From: Acidobacteriota bacterium
Lineage (GTDB): Bacteria > Acidobacteriota > Vicinamibacteria > Vicinamibacterales > CAVVIG01
DNA length: 64,000 nucleotides
Direction of reading: 5' to 3'
Assembly: GCA_018268955.1 (NCBI GenBank)
Contig: JAFDVO010000018.1
Coordinates: 209,450-273,449, forward strand
The notes beneath the pieces are model-generated. The model was not told the origin of the DNA. It saw only the letters and a list, made by a program, of their open reading frames with translations, and ran no database searches. Each line of letters begins with the position of its first letter. The stretch's first letter is position 1. The position numbers were made by a program, and so were the translations under genes. This document shows, piece by piece, positions 33,592-43,569 of the stretch.

Positions 33592-36500
33592 CCGAATCAT
33601 CGAGTTCTCGGCGCGGAACCGCCTCGTCGTATTCATCCTGGTCGCCATTGCGACGGTTGCGGGGATCTACTCGATGCGGACGGTGCCACTCGACGCGATC
33701 CCGGACCTGAGCGACACACAGGTGATCGTCTACTCACGCTGGGACCGCAGCCCCGACATCGTCGAGGACCAGGTCACCTATCCCATCGTCACCGCGATGC
33801 TCGGCGCGCCGAAGGTCAAGGCGGTGCGCGGCTTCTCCGACTTCGGGTTCTCGTACGTCTACATCGTCTTCGACGAAGGGACGGACATCTACTGGGCGCG
33901 GTCGCGCACGACCGAGTACCTCTCCAGCGTCCTGCCACGCCTCCCGCAGGGTGTCCGGACCGAGCTTGGTCCGGATGCCAGCGGCGTCGGCTGGGTGTTC
34001 CAGTACGCGCTCGTGGACACCACCGGGAGGCAGAGCCTCGACGAACTGCGGTCGTACCAGGACTGGTACCTGCGCTACTACCTGAAGTCGGTGCCGGGCG
34101 TCGCTGAAGTCGCGCCGCTTGGCGGGTTCGTGCGCCAGTACCAGGTGCAGGTGGACCCGAACCGGCTCCGCGCGTTCAACCTGCCGATCTCGACCGTCCT
34201 GGACGCCGTGCGCAGCGGCAACAACGACGTGGGCGGGCGGGTCGTGGAGATGAGCGGGGCCGAGTACATGGTGCGTGGCCGCGGCTACGCCAAGTCGCTC
34301 CAGGACATCGGCAACATCGTGCTGACCCGTAACGAGAACGGCGTGCCCGTGCGCGTGAAGGACGTCGGGCAGGTGACGCTCGGACCGGACCTCCGCCGCG
34401 GCATTGCCGACCTCGACGGCACCGGCGACACCGTGTCGGGCATCGTCGTCATGCGCCAGGGTGAGAACGCGCTCGACGTCATCGACCGGGTCAAGGCGAA
34501 GCTGAAGGAACTGGAGCCGACGCTGCCCCCGGGGGTCCGCGTCGTGACGGCGTACGACCGCTCCGAGCTGATCCTGCGCTCGATCGAGAACCTGACGCAC
34601 TCGCTGATCGAAGAACTGCTGATCGTCTCGGCCATCATCCTGATCTTCCTGTGGCACATCCCGAGCGCCATCATCCCGATCATCACGATCCCGATCGCCG
34701 TCATCATCTCGTTCGTCCCGATGCGACTGATGGGCGTCAGTTCGAACATCATGTCGCTCGGCGGCATTGCCATTGCCGTGGGCGCCATGGTCGACGCGGC
34801 CATCGTGGTTGTCGAGCAGACGCACAAGAAGCTCGAGCTCTGGGACCGCAACGGACGGAAGGAGCGCTACCACCGCGTCATCATCGACGCGGTGAAGGAG
34901 GTCGGCGGCCCGAGCTTCTTTGCGCTCCTGGTCATTGCGGTCTCCTTCCTCCCGGTCCTGACGCTGGAGGCCCAGGAAGGACGGCTGTTCCGCCCGCTCG
35001 CCTACACAAAGAACTTCTCGATGATCATCGCGGCCGTACTGGCGATCACGCTGGACCCCGCGATGCGGCTGCTCTTCACGCGCATGAAGACCTTTTCGTT
35101 CCGGCCGCAGTGGCTGGCGCGGGTCGCCAATGCGGTGCTTGTCGGGCGGATCCACGCCGAGGAGTCGCATCCGATCAGCCGCGTGCTGATCCGCGTTTAC
35201 GAGCCGATCTGCGCCTGGTCGCTGCGCTGGAAGTGGCTCGTGCTCGGCGGCGCCGTGGCAACGGTCCTCGCCACCATCCCCGTCTACCAGAAGCTCGGCT
35301 CCGAGTTCATGCCGCCGCTCGATGAGGGGAGCCTGCTCTACATGCCGTCCACGCTCCCCGGCATCTCGGTGACGGAGGCGCAGCGGCTGCTGCAGACGCA
35401 GGACCGGATCATCAAGCAGTTCCCCGAAGTGGAGCGCGTGCTGGGCAAGGCAGGGCGCGCGGAGACCTCCACCGACCCTGCGCCGTTTTCCATGATGGAG
35501 ACGGTCATCACCCTCAAGCCGCACGACCAGTGGCGGCACGTGCAGACGTGGTACTCCGACTGGGCGCCAGAGTGGGTCAAGCCGGCACTGCGCCGGATCA
35601 CCCCAGACCGCCTGTCCACCGACGCGCTCGTCCAGCAGATGAACGAGGCGCTCAGGCTGCCGGGCACCACCAACGCGTGGACCATGCCGATCAAGGCGCG
35701 AACCGACATGCTCACGACCGGGGTTCGTACGCCCGTTGGGGTGAAGATCTACGGCGCCGACATCAAGGAGATCGAACGGATCGGGACCCGGATCGAAGCC
35801 GTCCTCCCGACTGTCTTCGGCACCCGTAGTGCGTTTGCGGAGCGCACATCGGGCGGCTACTTCGTCGACTTCACCTGGAAACGCGACGAACTCGCGCGCT
35901 ATGGGCTCTCCATCGACGACGCGCAAATGGTGGTGATGTCGGCGGTCGGGGGCGACACCGTGACGACAACGGTTGAGGGACGCGAGCGTTATTCCGTGAA
36001 CGTCCGCTACTTCCGCGACTACCGGAGCGACATCGAGCGGCTCCGCCGTGTCGTCGTGCCGGCAATGGACGGCAGGATGCAGGTGCCGGTGAGCCAGATT
36101 GCCGTTGTGACGCTGGTGAGCGGCCCCGCGATGCTGCGCGACGAGAACGGGATGCTGAACGGCTATGTCTACGTCGACGTCGCCGGGCGCGATATCGGCA
36201 GCTACGTGGCCGACGCGAAGAAGGCCGTGGCATCGCAAGTCTCCCTGCCGGCCGGCTACTCACTGGCCTGGAGCGGACAGTACGAGGCGATAGAGCGCGT
36301 GCGGGAGCGCCTGAAGGTGGTCCTGCCGGTCACCCTGTGCCTGGTGCTGATGCTGCTCTACCTGAACACGCGCTCGTTCGCGCGGACCGCGATCATCGTG
36401 CTGGCCGTGCCCTTCTCGGCGGTTGGTGCCATCTGGCTGCTCTACCTGCTCGGCTACAACATGAGCATCGGCGTGTGGGTGGGGCTCATCGCCCTGCTCG

Positions 36501-36877
36501 GCGTCGACGCCGAGACCGGCGTGTTCATGCTGCTCTACCTTGACCTGGCGTATGAAGAGGCTCGACGCGAGGGACGGCTGTCGTCGCTTGCCGCCCTGCA
36601 GGCGGCGGTGCTGCACGGCGCCGTGAAGCGCATCCGACCGAAGTTCATGACCGTGGCGACGATGTTCGTCGGCCTCGTGCCGATCATGTGGTCGGTCGGC
36701 GCGGGCTCGGACGTCATGAAGCGGATTGCCGCGCCGATGATCGGCGGCATCGTCACGTCATTCATCCTCGAACTCGTCGTTTATCCCGCAGTCTACGAAA
36801 TCTGGAAGTGGCATTTCGGGCTGAAGCAGGAGCTTCGGGCCGGTCCCGCTCAGCCGGATCCATCCCTCGGAGTGTGA
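33584..36877 (+). CDS. cusA: CusA-like copper/silver RND efflux pump
   Basis: 1097 aa from the GTG at 33584. Begins VIDRIIEFSARNRL and has DAIPDLSDTQVIVY as in E. coli CusA. The proton relay is of the metal type: one Asp in GAMVDAAIVVVEQ, Glu in GVDAETGVF, Lys in RPKFMTV. Methionines equivalent to the Cu(I)/Ag(I) triad appear in LYMPSTLPG, SMMETVIT and TDMLTTG (alignment from memory). It expels monovalent copper or silver from periplasm and cytoplasm. Third structural gene of the operon. Confidence 0.93.
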   Translation: MIDRIIEFSARNRLVVFILVAIATVAGIYSMRTVPLDAIPDLSDTQVIVYSRWDRSPDIVEDQVTYPIVTAMLGAPKVKAVRGFSDFGFSYVYIVFDEGTDIYWARSRTTEYLSSVLPRLPQGVRTELGPDASGVGWVFQYALVDTTGRQSLDELRSYQDWYLRYYLKSVPGVAEVAPLGGFVRQYQVQVDPNRLRAFNLPISTVLDAVRSGNNDVGGRVVEMSGAEYMVRGRGYAKSLQDIGNIVLTRNENGVPVRVKDVGQVTLGPDLRRGIADLDGTGDTVSGIVVMRQGENALDVIDRVKAKLKELEPTLPPGVRVVTAYDRSELILRSIENLTHSLIEELLIVSAIILIFLWHIPSAIIPIITIPIAVIISFVPMRLMGVSSNIMSLGGIAIAVGAMVDAAIVVVEQTHKKLELWDRNGRKERYHRVIIDAVKEVGGPSFFALLVIAVSFLPVLTLEAQEGRLFRPLAYTKNFSMIIAAVLAITLDPAMRLLFTRMKTFSFRPQWLARVANAVLVGRIHAEESHPISRVLIRVYEPICAWSLRWKWLVLGGAVATVLATIPVYQKLGSEFMPPLDEGSLLYMPSTLPGISVTEAQRLLQTQDRIIKQFPEVERVLGKAGRAETSTDPAPFSMMETVITLKPHDQWRHVQTWYSDWAPEWVKPALRRITPDRLSTDALVQQMNEALRLPGTTNAWTMPIKARTDMLTTGVRTPVGVKIYGADIKEIERIGTRIEAVLPTVFGTRSAFAERTSGGYFVDFTWKRDELARYGLSIDDAQMVVMSAVGGDTVTTTVEGRERYSVNVRYFRDYRSDIERLRRVVVPAMDGRMQVPVSQIAVVTLVSGPAMLRDENGMLNGYVYVDVAGRDIGSYVADAKKAVASQVSLPAGYSLAWSGQYEAIERVRERLKVVLPVTLCLVLMLLYLNTRSFARTAIIVLAVPFSAVGAIWLLYLLGYNMSIGVWVGLIALLGVDAETGVFMLLYLDLAYEEARREGRLSSLAALQAAVLHGAVKRIRPKFMTVATMFVGLVPIMWSVGAGSDVMKRIAAPMIGGIVTSFILELVVYPAVYEIWKWHFGLKQELRAGPAQPDPSLGV

Positions 36878-36879
36878 TC

Positions 36880-37215
36880 ATGTCAGCGTTGAAGGCACTC
36901 AGCTTCGCCGTGCTGCTCGTCCCATCCATCGCCGCGGAGCAGGGGTCCACGACCACCTATGTCGGCATCGTCACCGATTCGATGTGCCAAGCCGATCACC
37001 GCCCCATGAACGTATCCCCCGATGATCGATGCGTCCGCGAGTGCGTCGGGGATGCCAGGACGTTCAAGTACGCGCTGAGCGACGGTACCCACGCATATCT
37101 CCTGAGCGATCAGGAGACGCCTGCCGCATTTGCCGGCAAGAAGGTGCGCGTAACCGGCGTGCTCTACACGAAGACCAACATCATCAAGGTGGAGAAGATC
37201 GAAGCGGTCCGCTAG
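36880..37215 (+). CDS. small secreted DUF5818-like protein
   Basis: 111 aa. Signal peptide, then TYVGIVTDSMCQADH ... CVRECVGDARTFKYALSDG and GKKVRVTGVLYTKTNIIKVE, the layout of DUF5818-type proteins common in Acidobacteria: a small OB-like fold with three conserved Cys. GGAG precedes the ATG, which follows cusA by two bases, so it belongs to the copper operon. The Met/His/Cys residues near DHRPMN may bind metal; this is inference. Confidence 0.75.
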   Translation: MSALKALSFAVLLVPSIAAEQGSTTTYVGIVTDSMCQADHRPMNVSPDDRCVRECVGDARTFKYALSDGTHAYLLSDQETPAAFAGKKVRVTGVLYTKTNIIKVEKIEAVR

Positions 37216-37222
37216 GGACCGC
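37204..37222 (+). terminator. hairpin at the end of the Cus operon
   Basis: GCGGTCC, five-base loop, GGACCGC, then CTCTTTA. The T-run is weak. It lies between the converging Cus operon and kup and could serve both strands. Confidence 0.4.
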
Positions 37223-37226
37223 CTCT

Positions 37227-39104
37227 TTACAGCTCGACCTGCACGCCCAGTTCCGCGACCCGTTCGGTCGGCAGCCGGAAGAACCCGGCCGCGCGCACGG
37301 CGTTGCGCGCCATGAAGACGAAGATGCGCTCGCGCCAGATCGCCATGCCTGGCGCGCCCGTGACGATCAGCGTCTCGCGTCCGAGGAAATAGGTGATGTC
37401 GTTCTCGTCGATCACGAGGCCGTGACGCCGGGCCAGCATCAGGGCATGCGGCACGTCCGGGTCTTCCATGAACCCGTACCGGACAACCACCTCCCAGATG
37501 CCGTAGCCGATCGCCCGCACCCATGTGCGCTCCTCGTCCTCGACGTACGGCTTCAGCTCCGTGATGACCATCAGCGTGACCACGTGCTCGTGCAGCACCT
37601 TGTTGAACCGCACGTTGTGCGCGAGGGCGGCAGGCGTCGCGTTCGGCTGCGCGGTCATGAACACGGCCGTGCCCGGCACGCGGGTCGGTGGCTCGTGGGC
37701 AATGCGCGCTACGAACTCCGCCATGGGGATCGCACGGGCCGTCAACCGCTGGTACATCAGTGCCCGGCCGGTCTTCCACGTCGTCATCAGCGTGAAGAGC
37801 ACGCCGCCGATGAGCAGCGGCAGCCACCCGCCGTGCGCAATCTTCAGGACGTTGGCGCCGAAGAACGAGAGGTCGATCGTCAGGAACGCGCCGGTCACCA
37901 TGAACGCCAGCGCCGGCGGCCAGTGCCACCGCTCGGTGGCGATCACGTGCAGCAGCACCGCCGTGATCACCATCGTCATGGTCACGGCAATGCCGTATGC
38001 AGCGGCCAGCGCAGTCGAGCTCTCGAAGCCGATGACGATGGCAATCGTGCAGATGGCCAGCGCCCAGTTCACCTGAGGCACGTACACCTGCCCCACTTCG
38101 GCTGACGACGTGTGCTCGATGTCGAGGCGGGGCGCATAGCCGAGCTGAATCGCCTGCCGCGTCAGGGAGAAGGCACCCGAGATCAGCGCCTGCGACGCGA
38201 TGATGGCCGCGGCGGTGGCGAGCGCCACGAGCGGCAGCAGCGCCCACGAGGGCGCGAGCCGGAAGAACGGCTGCTCCGCCGCCGATGGGTCGGTCAGCAG
38301 CATGGCGCCCTGGCCGAAGTAGTTCAGCAGCAGCGCGGGCAGGACGAGCGAGAACCAGGCGAGCCGGATCGGCTTGGGCCCGAAATGCCCCATGTCCGCA
38401 TACAGCGCCTCGCCGCCGGTCACCACGAGGAACACCGAGCCCAGCACGGTGAAGCCGTGCAGGCGATGCTCGGCGAAGAACCTGAACGCGTGGCGTGGAT
38501 CGATGGACGTCAGGACGACAGGCTGCAGCAGCATCCAGTGGATGCCAAGCGCGGCCAGCACGATGAACCACAGCACCATCACCGGGCCGAACAGCCCCCC
38601 GACGCGATGCGTGCCCTGCTTCTGGATGGCGAAGATGCCGATCAGAATGACGACGGTGATCGGCACCACGTAGGTGTCCAGCGCGGGCGTGGCCACCTCG
38701 AGCCCCTCGATCGCGCCGAGCACCGTGATCGCCGGCGTGATCATGCCGTCGCCGTACAGCAGCGCGGCGCCGAAGAGCCCCATGAGCGCAAGGATCGGCC
38801 ATTTCGGCGCGCGCCCCGGCCCCTGCGGCAGCAGCGCCGTCAGCGCAAGGATGCCGCCCTCGCCATGGTTGTCCGCCCGCATGACGATGGCGATGTACTT
38901 GACCGAAATGACGAGGATGAGCGAGTAGATGATGAGCGAGAGCACCCCGAGCACGTTCTCGTGGGTGGGCGAAACGCCGTGGTCGCCGAAGAAGCACTCG
39001 CGGAGCGCGTACAACGGGCTGGTGCCGATGTCGCCGTAGACGACGCCGACTGCGGTAATGGTGAGCGGAAGCAGTCGGCCATGCGACTGCGCTTCACTGG
39101 ACAA
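37227..39104 (-). CDS. kup: Kup potassium uptake protein
   Basis: 625 aa, 12 membrane segments plus a cytoplasmic C-terminal domain; K+/H+ symport. Signature GVVYGDIGTSPLYALRE at the start, then NHGEGGILAL and GDGMITPAITVL. The start is TTG at 39104 with GGAGG four bases upstream, within the 3' end of a riboswitch, so translation and c-di-AMP sensing are tightly linked. High c-di-AMP should reduce K+ import. Convergent with the Cus operon. Confidence 0.95.
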   Translation of the reverse strand: MSSEAQSHGRLLPLTITAVGVVYGDIGTSPLYALRECFFGDHGVSPTHENVLGVLSLIIYSLILVISVKYIAIVMRADNHGEGGILALTALLPQGPGRAPKWPILALMGLFGAALLYGDGMITPAITVLGAIEGLEVATPALDTYVVPITVVILIGIFAIQKQGTHRVGGLFGPVMVLWFIVLAALGIHWMLLQPVVLTSIDPRHAFRFFAEHRLHGFTVLGSVFLVVTGGEALYADMGHFGPKPIRLAWFSLVLPALLLNYFGQGAMLLTDPSAAEQPFFRLAPSWALLPLVALATAAAIIASQALISGAFSLTRQAIQLGYAPRLDIEHTSSAEVGQVYVPQVNWALAICTIAIVIGFESSTALAAAYGIAVTMTMVITAVLLHVIATERWHWPPALAFMVTGAFLTIDLSFFGANVLKIAHGGWLPLLIGGVLFTLMTTWKTGRALMYQRLTARAIPMAEFVARIAHEPPTRVPGTAVFMTAQPNATPAALAHNVRFNKVLHEHVVTLMVITELKPYVEDEERTWVRAIGYGIWEVVVRYGFMEDPDVPHALMLARRHGLVIDENDITYFLGRETLIVTGAPGMAIWRERIFVFMARNAVRAAGFFRLPTERVAELGVQVEL

Positions 39105-39109
39105 GAAGC

Positions 39110-39232
39110 CTCCAATCGCCGGCGGGGTTAGCTGACGGGCTGGGAGTTGGATTCCCCTGCCGGCACGAGCCGGCTTCGCCCCTTCGACGTGGTTCCCCCG
39201 CGGCGCCCGCTGGCGCCTTAGGCGTGCCGTAA
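39110..39232 (-). promoter_or_regulatory. c-di-AMP riboswitch (ydaO/yuaA class)
   Basis: On the minus strand the leader shows the class consensus in order: GCGGGGGAACCA, GGGGCGAAGCC, AGGGGAATCC, then CCCGTCAGCTAACCCCGCCG and closing GGCGA. It ends at the kup ribosome-binding site. Control of potassium transporters by this class is well established. The fold was matched by eye. Confidence 0.85.
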
Positions 39233-39377
39233 AGTTCCAAGCGTATCAGAACGAAGCTCGGCCGCACCCTGCCGCACGAGGGGACGGGTGCAGCGGAGGT
39301 GCCATGATGGAAACCGACGGATGTGTCGGTCGGGGGTCGCCATTGGCAAGGGACCCGCGCTCGACTACGCTGCATCC

Positions 39378-40139
39378 ATGGCCAGGCTGGTCGAGGGCTA
39401 TCGCGAGAGCCCGCACCCATGTCCCTATCTGCCGGACCGCCTTGCGTCCCTCGACGTGCGGTTGATGGTCGACGTGACGCCCGCCGAATTGTCGGAGTTG
39501 CTGGCCCACGGCTGGCGCCGGTTCGGGCCGACGTACTTCCGCCCGGCATGTCCCTCCTGCACCGCCTGCCTCTCCACACGCATCGTCGCGCCGCCGTTCG
39601 CGCCGACCCGCAGCCAGAAGCGCGCACGTCGCAATGCGGCGCGCCTCACGCGATCGGTGACCGTCCCTCGTGTAGACGACGAGCGGCTTGCGCTGTACGA
39701 ACGGTGGCATCACCAGCGCGAGTCGCAACGGGGCTGGAGCGAGAACCCGCTCGATGCAGAGCGCTACGCCTTCGACTTCGCCTTTCCCCATCCGTCCGTT
39801 CGCGAAGTGACGTTCAGGGATCCGGCCAACGGCAACCGCCTTGTCGGCGTCGGGTTGGTCGACTGTGTGCCGGACGCGTTGTCGGCCATCTATTTCTTCT
39901 GGGATCCCGACGACGCCCCCTCCTCCCTGGGGGTCGCGCACATCGTCATGCTGGTCGAGGACGCACTGAGCCTCGGGCTGTCGTACGTCTACCTCGGCTA
40001 CCGCGTGGACGCCTGCCCATCGCTCGCCTACAAGGCGCGCTACCAGCCGCAGGAAATCCTCACGTACCCGGGGCATGAGGCTCGGCGGCCGGTCTGGCGC
40101 ATCGAACAGCGGCCCGCGACGGAGCGACTCACCACTTGA
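39378..40139 (+). CDS. bpt: aminoacyl-tRNA-protein transferase (ATE/Bpt type)
   Basis: 253 aa. Transfers an amino acid (Leu for Bpt, Arg for ATE1) from tRNA to N-terminal Asp/Glu, marking proteins for the N-end-rule ClpS/ClpAP route. CPYLPDR near residue 15, a CPSCTAC pair near 58 and GWSENPLDAERY, with the C-terminal YLGYRVDACPSLAYKARYQP signature. ATG 39378 chosen: TACGCT ends exactly six bases upstream and there is no ribosome-binding site. Its stop overlaps the convergent receptor gene by 11 bases. Confidence 0.92.
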   Translation: MARLVEGYRESPHPCPYLPDRLASLDVRLMVDVTPAELSELLAHGWRRFGPTYFRPACPSCTACLSTRIVAPPFAPTRSQKRARRNAARLTRSVTVPRVDDERLALYERWHHQRESQRGWSENPLDAERYAFDFAFPHPSVREVTFRDPANGNRLVGVGLVDCVPDALSAIYFFWDPDDAPSSLGVAHIVMLVEDALSLGLSYVYLGYRVDACPSLAYKARYQPQEILTYPGHEARRPVWRIEQRPATERLTT

Positions 40140-42522
40140 GCAGCATGTAGCCACGCAGGATGCGGGGCACGCTGTTCGCGAACTGCCCGAAGCCCGGCTC
40201 GCCGACCACCGGGAACACGTCCCGCGGGTTCCAGTGGTTCGTGAGGTTGAACACCTGCACCCCGAGATCCACGTCGAAGCCGCGTACGGTGATCGTCCGG
40301 TACGTGACGAGGTCGAGCGAGAAGAACGCCGGGAACGTGCGGCTGTTCGGCGTGCCGACGTAGGTGTAGCGCGACGAGCGCTCCGAGTACGTGAATCCGG
40401 AATGCCATTCGATGGCCGGCGACACGACGACGCGCGAGGGCAGGTCCAGCGTGCCCCAGGCGAGCACGCGGTGTCGCGCGTCGTTGCTGCTCCGTGCGCG
40501 TCCACCCGGCTCCAGCAGCGGGCTCTCGATCGTCTGCGTGGCCACTTCGTTCAGCTCCCCGATGGCCGATGCGTGCACGTAGCTGACGAAGACCTGCTGG
40601 TCGTGCGGCAGCACGCGCCGGGCCGCGAACTGCAGTTCGCGGTAGGTACTGGTCCCATGGTCGTCCACGCGGAGCGGCCCGCTCTCGGTAGGGACCACGA
40701 GCGTCGGCAGGCTGCTCGAGGTCCGCATCGTCGCGATGACCTGGACGTCGACGTCCTTTACGATCTCACGCTCGATGCCGGCCACGATGGTTCGCGCCCG
40801 CGGCCGCGCGAGCGTCGACGGAGTCGGGGTGAACACCAGCTGGCGCGTCTGCTCGCCGGTCGCTTCGTCGAACCACGAATCGGTGCGCACCGGGTATTGC
40901 GCGATCATCGCCGTGACGAGCGGGAGCGCCCCAACGAACCGGCCTATCCCCGCCTTCACCGTGGTCCGACCCGCGTCATCGAGCATGTAGCGCAGCCCTA
41001 CACGGGCCGATGGCACAGCCGGAGCGAGCAGGCTCGTATCGACGCGGACTCCCGCGTCCACCTCTGCTCGGGGATGCAGGTGCCACACGTCCCGGAGCGC
41101 CACCGACGCTGTCGTGTCCGATGCGCTCAGCGTCGAGGGGCCCGCGAAGCCGACGTGCCGCAGCAGCGCGCCGGCCGACGACCGGACCTGGATTTCCCGT
41201 TCAGCGACCTGTCCTGAGGTCCGCACGGCTGACAGTTCGGCCGTCACACCGAATTCGTGCAGCGACCCACGAACGAGTGTCGGCTGGTCCCACCCGACCG
41301 ATCCACTCAGACGGCGTGAGGCGCGCGACCACTCCGCGAACCAGTTGTCGCGCCAGCCGCTGGGCGCCAGCGTGGCGACCCCGCTGCCGTTGGGACGAGA
41401 CGAGGACCCGCGGCTGAGCGCGCCAAGCCTGACCGTGACGATGCCGCCCGCCGCCGTGAGGTGGCGATCGCTGATGCCGGCGAAGGTGTCGGTGGAAGCC
41501 AGGCTGACGCTGGCGTCAGACTGACGCCTCGGCGACAGCCCGTACCACCGCGTGTCCGCCGGGACGTGATAGGCCTCGACGGTCAGCGCGTTCCGCGGAG
41601 TCACCTGAACGTCCACCCGTGAAAACGCGATACCGCTCTCTTCAATCAGGTCCCGACCGGTCTGATCGGTCACCTGTGGCACCGGAATCCGCTCGTAGTC
41701 GTATTCGCCGGCGAGCGCGTACTGCACGCGTCCCTCCCGCGCGGTCCCGGCCACGTGTGCGCGCGGGAAGATTCCCTCGATCCGTCCGAACCCTGGCGAC
41801 GTGAAGCGTGGCCGCGGCACGAATCCCTGGAGCCCGAACCTGGGCATCGCGCCGCCAGGCCTGCTCTCCATCCGGACGAGTCCGCCGAGCAGGTCGCCGT
41901 AGGTCACCGCCATCGGATCGCGAATGGCGTTCACCCCGAGCACCGCCTCGAGCGGCAGGTTGACGGAGGACAGGCCCGTGGCCGGGTCCGTCACATTGAA
42001 CCCGTCGAGTGTCAACGGGGTCTGGTAGGCGCGCGCCCCGCCGAGTTGCAGGAGCCCATCCGCGCCGCGGATGACGGAGGGCAGGAGCGGTAGCGATTCG
42101 CGCGCGTGCATGTGCGACGAGGGCAGCCGGGCAACGGCCGTGCTGGTGAGGGTGCCACCCCCGAGGGCGGTTGGCGTGGTCTCGGCACCGAGGGTGGCGG
42201 TCACGGTCGTCGACTCCGCAGCACGCGCGATCGACAGGGTGATCCGCTCTGCATCCGTCGCCGCAACCGTTGCCGGTTCGAAGCCGTCGAGCGTCGCGGT
42301 GACCGTCAGGCCCTGCGCACGCTCGATCGAGAAACGGCCGTCAGCGTCGGTCTGCGTCTCGTAAACGAGACTGGCGCCTGCGCGAACGTGGATGGTCACG
42401 CCGGGGAGCGGCAGCCCGGTCTGGTCGACCACCACGCCGCGCAGCGGCTGGGCATTCGCCAGCGCCGCCGAGAACAGCACGAGGAACGCCGCGACCAGGA
42501 AGCGCACAGGCACAGGACGCAC
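40129..42522 (-). CDS. TonB-dependent receptor-like outer-membrane protein
   Basis: 797 aa, GTG start. Signal peptide ends LANAQP; a carboxypeptidase-regulatory-like domain follows (residues ~27-105, GVVVDQTGLPLPGVTIHV), then a plug domain (ALGGGTLTSTAVARLPSS ... TLDGFNV) and a beta-barrel to the C-terminus (LRGYMLLKW). Such proteins import large ligands, often carbohydrates, with TonB energy, and are abundant in Acidobacteria. No TonB box could be placed and no substrate genes are near. Confidence 0.82.
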   Translation of the reverse strand: MRPVPVRFLVAAFLVLFSAALANAQPLRGVVVDQTGLPLPGVTIHVRAGASLVYETQTDADGRFSIERAQGLTVTATLDGFEPATVAATDAERITLSIARAAESTTVTATLGAETTPTALGGGTLTSTAVARLPSSHMHARESLPLLPSVIRGADGLLQLGGARAYQTPLTLDGFNVTDPATGLSSVNLPLEAVLGVNAIRDPMAVTYGDLLGGLVRMESRPGGAMPRFGLQGFVPRPRFTSPGFGRIEGIFPRAHVAGTAREGRVQYALAGEYDYERIPVPQVTDQTGRDLIEESGIAFSRVDVQVTPRNALTVEAYHVPADTRWYGLSPRRQSDASVSLASTDTFAGISDRHLTAAGGIVTVRLGALSRGSSSRPNGSGVATLAPSGWRDNWFAEWSRASRRLSGSVGWDQPTLVRGSLHEFGVTAELSAVRTSGQVAEREIQVRSSAGALLRHVGFAGPSTLSASDTTASVALRDVWHLHPRAEVDAGVRVDTSLLAPAVPSARVGLRYMLDDAGRTTVKAGIGRFVGALPLVTAMIAQYPVRTDSWFDEATGEQTRQLVFTPTPSTLARPRARTIVAGIEREIVKDVDVQVIATMRTSSSLPTLVVPTESGPLRVDDHGTSTYRELQFAARRVLPHDQQVFVSYVHASAIGELNEVATQTIESPLLEPGGRARSSNDARHRVLAWGTLDLPSRVVVSPAIEWHSGFTYSERSSRYTYVGTPNSRTFPAFFSLDLVTYRTITVRGFDVDLGVQVFNLTNHWNPRDVFPVVGEPGFGQFANSVPRILRGYMLLKW

Positions 42523-42689
42523 ATGAAGCCCTTCGCGCGGCTGCGGACGGCCATGACGACGCGAACGGACTATCAGAACGGTGCTGACACGATAGCCGGT
42601 CCACCGTCACGGGTGAATATGCGGTTTGTTTGTGTCCCGCCCTCATCGTTGGCTATACAGCTGGCGACCTCGTGGTGGCTTCCAGTTCG

Positions 42690-43490
42690 TCACTCGGCCG
42701 GCGTGTCGCCCTTCCGGATCCGCTCCCGTGCCTTGTCGACATCCCGGTGGAAGACGAAGAGCCGATCGGCGTTGCCCTCCGGGTCGGTGAAGTTGTACTG
42801 CTTGCCGTTCTTCAACTTGATGCGGAGGTTCTTCTCCATGTAGTCGACCTCGAAGGTCGACATGTCCAGCAGCGGCGTCGAGAACGCATCGTCCTTGTCG
42901 GTCGTCTCGTATCGGAGCCCCTTGGCGGTCGCGACGAGCCGCCCGTTGCAGCTGCCCATCCGATGCTTGTGGATCACGTTGATGGACGCGTCCAGCCGCA
43001 CCTCGCGCAGCTTGACGCTGATCTGCTGTGGCCCCGGCTTGACGTCGATCGTCTGCGCCACGCCTTCGAAGCCGGTGGCCGAGACGTTCAGTCGGTGCGA
43101 GCCTGGCTTGACGTCGGTGGTGGTGAGCGGCGCCTTGCCGAGATAGATGCGATCGACGAACACCTGCGCGTCCGGCACGTCGACCGTGAACTCCACCATC
43201 GCGGCGTCCGCTGCGGGAGCGGCCGGTGCGGGCGCGGCAGGCGCTGGCGCAGCCGCCGGCTTCGGAGCGGTCGGCCGTGGCCTGGCCGCGGCAGCATCGG
43301 TCGGCTTCCTGTCGACCGGCTTCGGCTCGGGCGCGCGTGGTGCCGGAGCGGGCGCCGGAGGTGGTGCCGCCGCTGGCTTCTCGGCCGGCTTCTCATCGCG
43401 GGATGGCTGCGAGGAACAGCCGATGGTCAACAGCGTTGCTGCGCTGGCGACCAGCAGCAGGGCAAAGGGAGCACGGAGGCGTCGGGTCAC
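42690..43490 (-). CDS. PEGA-domain lipoprotein
   Basis: 266 aa. Lipobox LTIGC near residue 25, then a ~70-residue Pro/Ala/Lys low-complexity linker able to span the periplasm or cell wall. A PEGA domain follows (residues ~98-160; DAQVFVDRIYLGKAPLTTTD and GSHRLNVSATGFEG) and a C-terminal domain with KNLRIKLKNGKQYNFTDPEG. PEGA domains are surface adhesion-like modules. The GTG start has TAGGAT exactly six bases upstream, so it is probably leaderless. Confidence 0.85.
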   Translation of the reverse strand: MTRRLRAPFALLLVASAATLLTIGCSSQPSRDEKPAEKPAAAPPPAPAPAPRAPEPKPVDRKPTDAAAARPRPTAPKPAAAPAPAAPAPAAPAADAAMVEFTVDVPDAQVFVDRIYLGKAPLTTTDVKPGSHRLNVSATGFEGVAQTIDVKPGPQQISVKLREVRLDASINVIHKHRMGSCNGRLVATAKGLRYETTDKDDAFSTPLLDMSTFEVDYMEKNLRIKLKNGKQYNFTDPEGNADRLFVFHRDVDKARERIRKGDTPAE

Positions 43491-43569
43491 GGAGAGATCC
43501 TACCTGAGGTCGTCGTGCGTCCCGAAGTCGAGGCACCGCACGAGCACGAGAGGAGACCGGCCGCCGGGG

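Noticed and set aside
33734..36238. 834-codon minus-strand frame opposite cusA
   Set aside because: His/Arg/Asp-rich shadow without any domain; a by-product of high third-position GC.
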